From NCBI GenBank assembly GCA_000711775.1, contig ARYC01000126.1, forward strand, positions 62,001 through 126,000: a stretch of DNA of 64,000 nt, given 5' to 3'. The stretch comes from Oxytricha trifallax (taxonomy: Eukaryota; Ciliophora; Spirotrichea; Sporadotrichida; Oxytrichidae). The notes beneath the pieces were generated by a model. The model was not told the origin of the DNA. It saw only the letters and a list, made by a program, of their open reading frames with translations, and did no database searches. Made by a program: the position numbers and the translations under genes. Position 1 is the first letter of the stretch, and every line of letters begins with the position of its first letter. Shown piece by piece: positions 24,184 to 36,400 of this stretch.

Positions 24184-26901
24184 TCATTCAATAATTTCTT
24201 CATCAATATCATCGTTTATGTCTATATTTTCTTATAAACTCTAAAATTTAATCTTTTCTTTATCATTTTATTATTAGTGAGTTATTATTCCACTTTTTTA
24301 TGTTTAAATTTTAACCTCTTCTACTTTATTCTTTTCCTAAGTTGTCTAAACATTTTTAATATTTTAAGAGTTTTTAGATTAATCGCTTTCAAGTGTTTTG
24401 GTTTATTATCTTTTTATAATTGGCTGCTAAGAGGCTTCAAGCTTTTATTCTTCAGGTATAATGTTTTAAGCAAGTTTTGGTTGACTAGTATTTTATTTTT
24501 CAGTAACTTTTGTATCCAAAGACTTTTTCTTGGTAATCAAAATTGGTTGCTCGCTAATTTTAAGAGGTTCAACTTAGTCTTGAACTACAGAAGAAGATTA
24601 TTGTTAATTTTTAGTTGTAGGTATTGATTAGATTTCAACTGTTTTTGTAGAATTTAAAGTTTTAGGTGCAGATTTAATTTCAATTGGTTATGTTGTGATT
24701 TTAGTTTTAGAGGCTGATTGAATTTCAACCGGTTATATTGTATTTTGGATTTTTGGTGCAGATTGAATTTCAACTGGCTATATGGTCGAGGACTGAATCT
24801 TAGATTTGTCTGGCTTTGGCTGTACTGATTATTTCTCTTCTTCTTCATCATATTCTTCGTCATAGTATTCTGCTTTTAGAATAAATTTTAGTTTAATATA
24901 ACATATATAATGTTCAAAACTTAAATGCTTCCTCATCCTCGACAATATTCTTGCTGCCTTTAACTTGCAAAGTACTTCCAATTGTATTTTTATCTTTAAT
25001 CTATGGAATTTCATTAATTTTAGCTTCATTATTTGGCTTCTAGACCATCTCTACTAATTCAGTCTTTTAGGATTTGGTCATAGATAATTAAAGGTTTTTC
25101 TGGCTAGACTCAATGTTAACTTTATTTGCACTTTCTTGCAATCCAATTGCTGGTTTCTTTATTACTTCATAATTAATTTCTACTATGTCAAGCTTGAAGG
25201 GATTATCAACTAGATAATATAGTTTGACATATAACTCACTTTCAAGTTGTTCTTAATACCTAATAAAGTAATTAAAACTTAAGAAATTTAATACATTTCT
25301 TCAATCTCAATTATGAACTGTTCGTCAATCTTAACCATAAACTACTTGCAGTAAGTCAATCCAAATTTCTCTTTACTTATCTCAAAAGTCCTATAAATAT
25401 ATTAAACACCAACTCTATCTTTACTTATTATCGTTTTTAAAAGAGACTTTAAGATGATCTTTTTGAAGAGGGAATAAATTTATCTCTATAAATGCAAAAG
25501 CTAGTGTAGTATTCTTTTTCTCTTATAATATTCTAATTTAGTTCTTCTAGATATTGGAGTTAAAATTAAGTGATATATCCTGGCATTTTACTTCTTTAAG
25601 CGACTAGAAGTTATAGTACAAGACTAAATCTAATTCTGGACCTTCTCCATGCTCACTATAAAAAAAATATTATAAAAAAGTGACTTACAAAACATCTCTA
25701 AAATCATAAGTAAACGCTTGATTATTGCTATCGCTAATAAACTCGTAAACTGATGGATCATACTCTTATTTCAATAAATCAATCATTTTTTAATTCTTCT
25801 TTGTGTTTTACAAATATGACTTACTCCAAAGCTCTCCATTCTTTCTTGAGTCTTCTTTTGTGTAGGGATTATATATGACTATTAAATTGTGGCTTATTTT
25901 TGCATCAATTTTTAAATGAATAAATGCAATTATTGAATAAACTCTCCCTCCTTCAAGCCCTTGGATCAAAGGGTTTTAAACCCTTTTCTTTGAAATCGGC
26001 ATCTTAAAATAAATGTGTCTCATAATAGTTGGCTAGAAATAATTGTCATACAAATTTTGATAAGATTGCTTGAAATAGTCTAGCTTATCAGGTAAAGTAT
26101 AAATTTCAGTATTAAGATAGTTAAGGAGCTGAAAGATCTAATAGGGGCTTTGTAGAGTTGTTATTTAATCATAGGTTCCCAGAAAAATTGCAATTGCTTT
26201 TTCAATTAAAGGAATTAAAGGTTCGTCCTTGCATGTTGTATATAACTATTTGGCTCCTAAACTTTCAGTAACTTGATAAGGCAGTGTTTTATCGCAAATG
26301 ACATAATCATCTTTTATCATAATAATTACAAATTCTTATTCTCCCTGATGAGCTTAATTACTACTCATTCCATCATCATGTTTAATCAAATTTTTAATGT
26401 GATCTACTTTATCAACCTAGTCAGCTCTCATTTATTGAATGCAGTCTCTCAGCATCGAATTTTTATGTAACAAACTTATAGAGTCAGTCTAGTCACTTTG
26501 TTGCTAACTGTTTTGCAAAAGCCATTCAACATTTTAAAACTCTTAATTTTTAATAAGAGTCTTGTGCAGATCTACATATGGATGATTCACTATATAGTTT
26601 TTCAAAGTTTGCAGTCCAATTTGAGCTTATTCAAATGTGTCAAACACAAAGTTCAAAGTTTCCTTAAGTTTTATTTTTATTCCACATTAAGCCATGAAAA
26701 CTTTCAGAATGTTAAATGCTACAGCATGTGCATCTTTTGTTATCTTCAATTCTCTTGATAAGATACTATATTTAAATTATGTAAATTAATGTATACTTAC
26801 ACTATTTCCTTGGGTTTAAATGTGAGATTGAACATTTATAGGAATGTGTTCAGCAATTCTTATATAGTTGTCTTTTCAGCAAATTAGATCTCATTAGGCA
26901 T
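24184..26901 (-). CDS. Calpain-like protein with degenerate protease core and repeat tail
   Basis: ATG at 26901 (MPNEIQFAEKTTIQELLNT), TGA at 24184-24186. An N-terminal helical region is followed by a segment laid out like the calpain protease core: GLEGGRVYSIIAFIHLK and LIVIYNPYTKEDSRKNGELW correspond to the usual GHAYS and RNPWG..EWNG..S. The expected catalytic His is Arg here and the Asn-Pro-Trp is Asn-Pro-Tyr, so proteolysis is doubtful. Next comes a beta-rich, C2-like region, an acidic patch (EYYDEEYDEEEE) and tandem repeats of the type QPVEIQSAPK over about 24640-24800, then Gln/Lys-rich sequence. Introns and one non-canonical junction near 24900 (possible IES) connect the exons. Open frames on the opposite strand at 24.3-24.6 kb are shadows. 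Confidence 0.6.
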
Positions 26902-27139
26902 ATTTATATGAAAATTGGTAGAAGAGATTATTTTGAATAAATATTGATTTTTAAAATAACGAATTTTTACAATTCTTTATTTAAACTTATAATTTAACAT
27001 AAAATTATTTATGATTGTTTACAATGATGAAAATATATCAGCTTTACTTTAAACGAATTACACGTAAAATTAGTATATAATAAGTATTTTTATCTTATTA
27101 TAAACAAAGAATAAAAATTAAAATACAAATTGAATCTAT
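26902..27139. other. AT-rich spacer with continuously open minus frame
   Basis: Between the calpain-like and EF-hand genes. On the minus strand the EF-hand frame stays open (no TGA) through this interval into ATG 26901. Composition looks non-coding, but a fused gene cannot be excluded. Confidence 0.4.
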
Positions 27140-29044
27140 TTTTTATAGGGAATATTATTGATATCTTCAAGAAAATTAATAAACAAAATATTGAACTTTT
27201 CAGCTGCTGTCTTGATTTTTTCGATTATTGTTTAGATATTTATAAAATCTAAATGGAAAATGTGAATTTAATTTAATTTTACCATCAAAGAGTAGTTCTG
27301 AGATTTGTTTGAACCTCTGTTCCAAAATTTTACTGAGCATTTAAAAATCAAGCGCGCTTCTCTCATTAAGTCTTTTAATCATTTTTTGAAACCTGTAAAT
27401 ATTGCATTCATAAGTCTTGCTAACTACTTCAATTGCAAGAACTGTAAGTACAAGTTTTTCCTGTTCTCTTAGTATAACTTTCTATATTCTTTCATTTTTA
27501 ATAATTTCGTCTTCCTCACTCCAGAGGTCTGTACGTCCCATTTCATTGTATAAGAATTCAACCAAACAAACTCTCTTAGTTAAAAGCCTTGCTCTAATTA
27601 CAGAAGATTGCTTAAATAAAAGGTTAAGATTTAAGCACGCCTTTTGTATCAAATTTAGGTTGTTGAGTTCACTGTAGTTGTCTAGGAAAAGCTTCAAAAC
27701 TTCTAAATTTGAGAGTTTTGTACTTTTTCTTTCTGATTTAAGTTCTAAGTCTTAATCGTTTAGATCTTTCTTTGGTTAATCTCCGTCTATTCCCTTTAAC
27801 TTCAACATTTAAGAATAAATAACACTAAAATTTTTTAAAATAATTTTCATATTTAAGATTTGTGTAAGCTTATTCTTTAGAGCATCAGCAATTTTATCTT
27901 TCTACTTTTATATTTTAGTTTCTAGCTTTTCAGATTAGTCACTCTCATCCTAGTTCTAAGCCTCTAATCTCATGAGTTAACCTTTTAAGCAATCTACGAA
28001 CACTTTGAAATCTATTTGATTAATTTCTTTGATCTTAATCTCCTCAAAGATTATATAACCTTCATATTTACTTATTTTGAAAATCTAAGCAAGAGCCTGG
28101 ATAAATTAAAAGAAAGTTAGATTTTACTACAGTTTAGCAAGATTGATCTGATGAATTAACTAAAATAATGTTTTATTCGAAAAAATTTTATTTTAATTTT
28201 AAAATGAATAGAAAAGAATGATTCGACAGTTTCCTTAGTTGAATATATGACAACAGCTAGCTTGTTTAGCACATATTCATAAGTCATTTCTTCTCCGTAA
28301 ATCTCGTTGAGAAATTTAAAGAGCTCTGTAACTTCTATCTTTCGATCATTATTAACATCTACTAGCGCAACGAATAAATCAAGTTTCTAGTCTTCAATAT
28401 ATGAATACAGTTTTCTGAGATGATTTTTCAAGCCTAAGTTAGGAATGATACCTCCTTCTTATTAATTAAATTGCAAATCATCCATTATTCTGTAAATGGG
28501 GAAGTTAGGTCTTTACTTTAGCAGTTCCTTAATCAATTCATTTCTAATTTGCACATTTGATCTAATCATAAACTTTAAGCCCTGTGGAATACTTGGCCGA
28601 TGGATGTCTATTTAAGCGAATAAGTAGGAAATTACACTTTCCAAGCTGCTGTCTTAAATCTTTATAGCCATGAATTCAAACAAATTACTTAAGTGATTAA
28701 TTAATTAAAAACAAATCCAAAAGCAATTCTGGTTTCTTTGCATGATCAAAGTAACGAGTAATGAAAGCCAAGAATTGTTTGGAAGCGTCGGGCGACATTT
28801 TCTTAAGTTCTTAAATGTTTAGTTATAAAACATCTTTCGTAGCAATTTTCTTATGAGTTTATTCTAATTTATAGCCAAAGTATTTGAAATAGATTTGCAT
28901 GTTGATTTATTTCTGGCTTGTGTAGAGTTTCAAGTAATTTTGAATTTCATCTATCTCGAGGTTTTAGTTGTTATCTAGATCTATTTAATTTAGCAAGAAG
29001 TATATTTCATAGTCATTTATAACAGGTACATTAATTAACTTCAT
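27140..29044 (-). CDS. EF-hand protein, 3' end unclear
   Basis: ATG at 29044 (MKLINVPVINDYEIYFLLNQ). Two calcium-binding-type loops are visible: DLDNNQNLEIDEI near residue 20 and DVNNDRKIEVTEL near residue 240. Between and after them the protein is helical and charged (LRKLYSYIEDQKLD, KLENSEVLKLFLDNYSE-like region near 27.7 kb). A GT-AG intron is plausible at about 27240-27275, and a non-canonical junction near 28650-28700 and another near 28160-28200 may be IESs. No TGA closes the frame after INNIPYKK at about 27140; it remains open towards the next gene. Together with its neighbours on either side it forms a run of three minus-strand genes, two with EF-hands. Confidence 0.55.
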
Positions 29045-29188
29045 AATAAATTGTAATTAGTATAAAATTATTTATGACTACTCATTAATTTAAAAAAAAT
29101 AAGATAAATTCTGATAGTAAAAGAGAATTAATTATTCTTTAAAGTAAAGATGAGATAAATCTTAGGTTGTAAATTTTAAAGCTTAATT

Positions 29189-32100
29189 TCATAGTTATTA
29201 GTTAATTTCTTAAAATTAACGGTAAAATAAATAACTAAACAAATAGAAATTGTGGGTTTAATTCTTTTAAGCACCATCTTAACTCTTAATATACTTCTAA
29301 CCCATTATTTTTGCAACTCTGCTCTTCAAAATCAACCCTATAAAATATAAACATATATAGAGCATATTAATACCATCTTAAACGAACTAGATACTGTGTA
29401 GAATTACTTCATGAAAACTAACTTCCTTAAATCCTTCTATTTTGCTTGTTATCATCTTAAGCTCTTTCTAAATAATTTGCTGCTCTAGCTTGTTGATAAA
29501 ATCGCAGAAGTCTAAAGAATTTATCTTTTTCTCTATTTGCTTATTTCTTGCTATGTCTAATTTCTTCACACCCATTATATCATGAAGATGAGCAAATAAT
29601 AATTCTGCTTCTTGTTGAGTTATCAATAGATTGTCTTTTGTAAACATTTAGATGAAATTCAAGAGAGATATCAATAAGTTATAAAAAGCCATTAAAATAA
29701 TATTGTATAGATATCTCCTGCTTATCCACTGGAAATCCATACCTAGCAAGTAAAGCCCTCATAAATATGGGAGCTTAAACTTGACCTTAAGCTGTTACAA
29801 TCAATTTTCTCAATATCTTTTACTTAACATCTTCATCATTTAAAGACGATAATTCACTTGTCTCTATGATTTATGAGCTGTTACTAAATTCTTATTAAAC
29901 TATTGATGTTTTGTCTCCTAAAGCTTTGAAGTATTTTTAGACTTCTTAGGGGTAGTGCAATTGGTAGACTTGCTGTAGGTATAAGAACAAATGCTTATTG
30001 TATAATTTATCAAGGCCGAACTTGAACTTTTAGCTTACTAATTCAAAAATATGGTTGTTTACGTGAGTCTTGAACTTAAAAAGCTTCTAAAACTCTCTGT
30101 CCATAGTATCTATGTTACATTTTAGAAAAAAATTAAATCAGTGATTCTAATATAAAATAAAATGTTGAGAACAATATCTGGAGCTCCAAGACTTTTTTCA
30201 TCTGAATTTTTGGAAAAATATTCCTATACACTTCCTAGAGATTATGGAAATAGGTAAATTGTTTTACTTAAAAGTTTAAACTCTACATTACAGACATATG
30301 GCTTGTTAGTTTTTAAAGTGTATTCGTTTATTAATTGCAAAAGAATGTGAGCATTTACATGAGCTCTGTGCTCAGTATCAATCAATTAGTAAAGTTTTAC
30401 TAATTTTTAAACATCCACTCCTTCTTTCTTTAATATAGTAGATAGATCTCTTAGTCGAATGAAAAATTTGGCTGATATGTCACAATTATAAAGCGCATTT
30501 TTTAAACTGGTTTTTTTCTCAATTTCGTCTAAGCACTAAATCAATTCCTCATTCAATGATGTTGATTTGAAATTACTTGCAGAATTTTCTTCAAAAAGAA
30601 CTTCCTTAGTGTTTAATAATTTCAAAAGATTAGGTCTAGTAGGAAGTAGATCAGCTCTCTTAATTTATGAGTCTTTTTCTAGCTCTGCTTTATTTAAATC
30701 TATGAGTGGATCTGATCTAACTGCATTTTAAAAATTAGCACTTAATCTTGCCTGTTTAAATAAGCTGTAGAATTCTTCCTCTTATAATTAACCATCCCCA
30801 TTCACATCAAGATCCAGAATAATTTGTTTCAAAATATTATCATCAAATATCAATGAGTCATAATTATTCATTTAAGACTTGAGTTGTTAGAGTGACTCTT
30901 TTAACTCCATAATATCAATCTTCTTGTTATTATTAATGTCTGTCTGTTTAAAAAGCAATGCTGGACTCATTTTCAGTTTTAAAAGTGCATCATCCAAGAT
31001 TTTTATATAGTTTTACTTTTATTGTGAAGTTTCTTATTTCTAAGGCTTTTCTTTTAGATTTTCATGTTTTAAAATCTCATAAAACTACTCTTTTGTATAT
31101 TTTTCATTGAAAGCAAAGTCAATCAAATCTTTTGAAAATATAGGCAAAAGTTTTGTAAAAGCATTTTAAATTTACTCGAGAGTAATTATGTCTGATTAAG
31201 GTGAAGCCATTTTGAAAATGTTTATAGGTTATAGCTTTTTTTCAATCATTTTTTCGATGATAAGTTGTAAAGCTAATGCCTTTTTTCTACCTAGATTAAG
31301 ATTTTCAAAGTTCTCAATGTACATTTGAATGTTGCTAATTGAGATTTTATCAGTTTGATAGTAAAAGAATCTAAAACTAACATCAAATCAGACATTCTAA
31401 TATCACTCTATTACTGCTCAATAATCATGCTATTGTAAACTTCTATAATAGTTTCTTATGGGAGATTCAAGACATTGCTAAGAAATCTGTTAAACATTTC
31501 ATAGCTTAATAAAGTAGTGTTCTATCCAAAATATTACTTAATGCATTCATTTGGTACCAGCTTTTTTATCTTTAGATTTGAATCTATCACTAAGAAAGCC
31601 TGAAATAGGGAGTTTTATTTGTAATCATTAGGAGAGAGTCTTGCAAGAAAAACTTCTAGCTCAATTATGTTATATTTCCCTGCACTCATTGGTACCCATT
31701 GCAATACTTTTCTGAATTCTTCTAGACTATTATTTGGGAATGATAGCTGTAATTATTTTAACAATAGTCCAAGTTTAATTGTACCATCTTTATCTTCTGA
31801 AATTACTTTCAAGTGATGAATAAAATGTTCAAAGTACAATCCTTCTCTAGCCATTTTATTTACTATTTCTTTGACTTCTTCAATTTTAGCATTTTAGTTT
31901 AATTATTTATTCTAAGGTATATCTTTTGAAGAGTCTTAAACCAATCTTAACTTCTCTTTTTAATATAGGTTTATATTTTTAGCAGCTATTTTATCAAGTT
32001 TCCCAAATTGAAACAAAAATTCAGCCTTGCTAATACTGCCATTATTATCTATGTCCATGTAATTCATAAATATTTGAACTTCCTTATCCAATATTTACTT

Positions 32101-32967
32101 ATCAACTTCTATGCTATCTGAAGAAGTTTAATTTATGATTTTACTTATAAAATTTTAGATTTCTAAAAGTGAAATTTATTGGTTACTATCCAAATCGATG
32201 GCGTTAAATAACTCCTATGGGGAAATATCTCTCTCTTTCAAAGCTAGTACAACTTTTATTATTGAAAACTAATCTAGATTAAGTAATACTCCTTCTGAAG
32301 GCTCCACTTCATAATTGTAAGATCTGATTGTTTTCTTTAGTTCCTCTAAGGTAATCTCACCAGAGAAATCTTCATCAATTAGTGCAACTAATCTAGATAA
32401 AATAAATTATTTTTGCGATAATCTGGTTGTCTGAGATTTGTTGACAAAGATTTACTTATCAGTTAGCGCTTATTTGAAAGTCTCATTGCTAATTTTTCCT
32501 CTATTCAATTTATCTAAACCTCTAAAAAATTCCTCAGGTGTAATTTTTCGCTTTGTCAGGCACTGCATAAATTCTTAAACAATTGTCTTATTTATTTAAT
32601 TCTTATCAAAATCAGGTTGACTATTTTAAGTGCTTTAAGTAAATCTTCCTGATTCCTTCATTTAAAGACTTTAAGTGGTCTATCCAAATCTTTGAGATTT
32701 TTTGGTGTTATTTTGTAACTCTTAATACTACAATCTTAATTTTTTCCTAGCAAGTCCCATTCTGAATAGAGCTTAAATCTTTATCACAGCTGAGTTTAAA
32801 CTTATTAAAAGCTCATAATCTTATTTTATAGCTTTTATTTAATGTCTTTATTTTTAATTAGTAAAATTAGAAGAGCTGGTTTTGTTTTGAGTTGATGGTC
32901 GAGTTTGTTAATTATAGGAGTTTGTACTAAGCGACGCATTTTTTGAAAAGTTATTTGTAGTCCTCAT
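29189..32967 (-). CDS. Multi-EF-hand protein
   Basis: ATG at 32967 (MRTTNNFSKNASLSTNS), TGA at 29189-29191. Several EF-hand-like loops follow a basic Gln-rich N-terminus: ALIDEDFSGEITLEEL, AIDLDSNQQISLLEI, YMDIDNNGSISKAEF, ISEDKDGTIKLGLL, DINNNKKIDIMEL and DLDVNGDGQLQEEEF. The DxDxNG / DxDxSG patterns suggest real calcium binding in most of them. Long helical spacers separate the pairs. Frame changes near 31370, 30150 and an intron (donor near 29374, acceptor near 29340) connect the exons; the first two are not clean GT-AG and could be IESs. The architecture suggests a cytoskeletal or cortical calcium-responsive protein, but no orthologue is recognised. Confidence 0.65.
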
Positions 32968-33413
32968 TTTTATTTTAAATTCAAAAATTTTATTAGGAAT
33001 TACTTTATATTCTTTTCATTCTAAATTTGAACTATATTTATATTTAAATTCAAATTATGTTGTGAGTATGATGCCAATTTAAAACTTTTGAAGAGGTTTG
33101 TATGAATGTTAATAAACGTGTACATGATAAATTAAAATTTAGAGAAGTTAATTTAGACAAAAGACTAAATACAAATTTAAATAAATATTATTAATTCATA
33201 TAAACTCCTATCAAGTTAGATAAAATTAATTATTATACTGTGCTATGCGTCAACTTAATTAAATGAGCTTTTATTTTATAAATTAATGTTAAGAATAGTA
33301 AATCTTATTTTTAAAATAGATTAAATAACTTCAAAATCACAATTCAGCTGGATTGCCAAAATTGCAACAACAAAGCTGCCTTAAATCCGGAAACCAATTT
33401 TCATCAAACTAAA
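32968..33413. other. Intergenic, AT-rich
   Basis: Divergent interval between the multi-EF-hand gene and the HMG-box gene. AT-rich with oligo-A/T tracts; no supported open frame, RNA or repeat seen. Confidence 0.55.
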
Positions 33414-36400
33414 ATGAGGTACGAGACATACACGGGATGCTTCTCAGAAGATAGAATTCAACCATGTCAGAAAGAAAGAGAGAAGTATAATAAATTAAAA
33501 TTTAAAAATAGAAATCGAAATTACTTTATTATGAAGCATCATAGAAAAGCTTCTTATTTCACAAAAGTTCAAAAAAAACAGGAAGGCCTTTTATCGGAAG
33601 ACGATAATATGCTTAGATTAATTCTTTATGAAAAATTTAGAAAATTAGAAACTTTAATTTTGACTTGCTTATAAGTTTTCTAAGTTTATCAGCAGCTTTA
33701 ATGTTTACGGGGACGAACAAGCCATTATTTCATTCGATCCGTTACTAGATCCTCAACCAAACGAGTATATGCACTCTAGTATCATGACTGAAGAGAGACT
33801 CATCCTCGATGATGATTACATGCTTGATATAACTCAAGACCTTCCCATTAGAAAACCTCAATCGGCCTATGTGATATTTGGAAAAATGGTAACCCAAGAA
33901 AGATTAAATTTAAAAGCTCTACTTTTAATTTCAAAGGTTTAAGTTTTTACTTTTGTTGAACATCAATTTTTAAAAACTTAATTTTATAGAAAAGAGACTT
34001 AATAATGCGGTAGAACCCTGGCATAAAAGTTACTGAAGTCGTCAAACAGATCGCCAAGCTATGGCAGGCCCTTTCAAAAGAGGAAAAATTGAGATATAAG
34101 GACAGAGCAAAGCAAGGTAAATTTGAATTTTATGATGTCTCATCTTAAAATATTATAGATAAGGAAAGGTATATTTAGGAATTGAGAGAGCTCACAAAGA
34201 GCAATAAAAATCTCGAAAAACCAAAGAAACCCCTCACTCCCTACATGCTTTTTGTTAGAGAGGTAACTATACAAAATTCAAATTTTATGAACATCACATC
34301 TTAACAATTCAAATTTAGAAAATAAAAGCAAATGGCATATTTTAAATTTTGTATTTCTTTAATTTAGACGAGACCTAAAGTTGTTCGAGAAAACCCAAAT
34401 ATTGCATCCCTTGATATTATGAAGGAAGTTGGAAGAATATGGTAGAACATTACCAAAGATGAGCTCCAATATTTCAAAATTAAATCTGACTCAGATATGG
34501 AGAGGTACAAGAAGGAGCACTAAAAGTTTATTTAGGATATAAATGATCTTCGGGCTCTATCTACAAAGGAGAAGAACGATTTGAAATTACAAACTGGAGA
34601 CAACCGATTGTTGTCAGACAGGGTGCCTTAAATCAAACCCTAACAATGCGACGAAAATTAGTTATCAGGAATCAAACAGTTTAATGTTCAAGAGAAAAGA
34701 AGAAAGATAGATTAAGTGAACAATATGCAAACTCCAGAACCGCTAATTAAAGGAACGCCGTTGAAATAAGATAAAAATTACGCTCATTATGCACAGGATA
34801 CTCTCATTAAAATTCGGTTATAATTGAAGATTGGGTTTATTTTAATACTTATAATTAAAGAACTTACTCCATCAACCAACAATGATGAACCTGTAAGCCC
34901 TTACATGCGAGCGAAACGTGAGGTATCCCGCCCAAAGAAGCCTCTCTCTGCTTATATTTACTTTAGTTAGGAGTTTAGAGAAAAATTGAAGGAGCAACAC
35001 CCAGAGTGGTCCTCTAACGAAATCAAAACCCCAAAACCCTTTCAGTAGTTTGATTGAGTTTTTGATTGATAAAAGTAGACTATTAGTGCATACTTTATTA
35101 GGGTTTTAATAGGGTTTTAATAGGGTTTATGTAGGGTTTAATGTTTAAATATTAGTAATTTAAGTGAGTATAACAAGCGAGTTTTTAAGATATCTCACAC
35201 AAACATAAGCTTAGTGTCATGTGGCAGTTCTCTGAATTTTATCTTTCTAAGATGATTTTTAATTGTTTCTATTGTTTGTTAATTCTCTTAGCTTGGCTTG
35301 ATAATAGTTGAGTATGCAAGTTCTCTGAGACCTCCATTTATTTTATTTTTATCGAGATATTGTTTGATTCTCTGCTTAGAATCTCTCTCACCCCTGCAGC
35401 TAAAGTAATCGTTTCTTGGCATGTCGCTCTCTTTTATTATTACTGCTAGAGCCCAGATATCCCATTAAGTGTCTCCATCTCTCCAATTTTCTCTCTCTGG
35501 GATGTATCCAGGGGTGCCGTATACATTTCCTTATGCAGTGGCCTGCACTCTTTGAGCTCTGTTGAAGTCAATAATATAAACTCTAAGAGGCTGAAAGTTC
35601 TTCATGATGTTCTCTGGCTTTAAGTCTCTATGAACATAACCGAGCTTGTGAAGCTCTCCAATCCCTTCAACTATCTGCTATATTATTAGCTAATTAATCT
35701 CTGACATCTATTGTCAGATAAGAATTCCCTATAAGTCATTTCAAGTAAAGGAAGCCTGAAGGCTACATGATCTTTACCAAGTAAAATAGCATCAAGCTAG
35801 ATGATATGCCTGCACTCATTTAAATTTGCCTTTCAAAAAGCATAATACTCATTAGCAAATTCCATTTGGAACTTGTCATCAGCAAGGAAGTAATTGAAAG
35901 GATATATCTTGCAAGCATATCAGTCATCAGTAATGACTCTCTTCTCTATTTTATCTTCAAGAGTGAGGTAGCTTTCTAGGCAAGAATCTAAGTCAATGAT
36001 TTTTAATATAGGAATCTTTTTTGCCTCTATTTTAACCATGATTTTATTGATCTCAGAGACTGGAAAGTTCTTGACTGCTTTCTTTATCTTTACTTACTTC
36101 TAGACTTCAACTTTTAGAGACTCCACTGGATTTCTTAATCTTCTCTTTTAGAGGAATCTATTCCCTGTAGGTTCATGTATAAAGACAAAACTTTAATTGT
36201 GCTTTTTCTTTAAGTGCACTTTGAGATCTCTAGTATGAGAATATGGCTTCTCACAGAACTCACAGACATACTTCCCATCTTTCTTTTAATGCTGGAGATA
36301 TAACCTTGGCATATCGTTGTGTATATCTCTCAAGTGTCTTTTATAAGTCGACTTATAAGGGAAAACTTTATTGCATTCTTTGCATTAATAGTCAACTTTA

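Noticed and set aside
24277-24627. Plus-strand open frame of 116 codons
   Set aside because: It lies opposite the Gln/Thr/Lys-rich repeat tail of the calpain-like gene and has the hydrophobic composition expected of an antisense shadow.
27417-27677. Plus-strand open frame of 86 codons
   Set aside because: Antisense of the EF-hand gene's helical region; no independent coding signal.
35024-35040. C4A4 tract as a real telomere or chromosome end
   Set aside because: Coding sequence continues on both sides and the same tract occurs inverted at 39832-39847 with AAT duplication; these are transposon ends.
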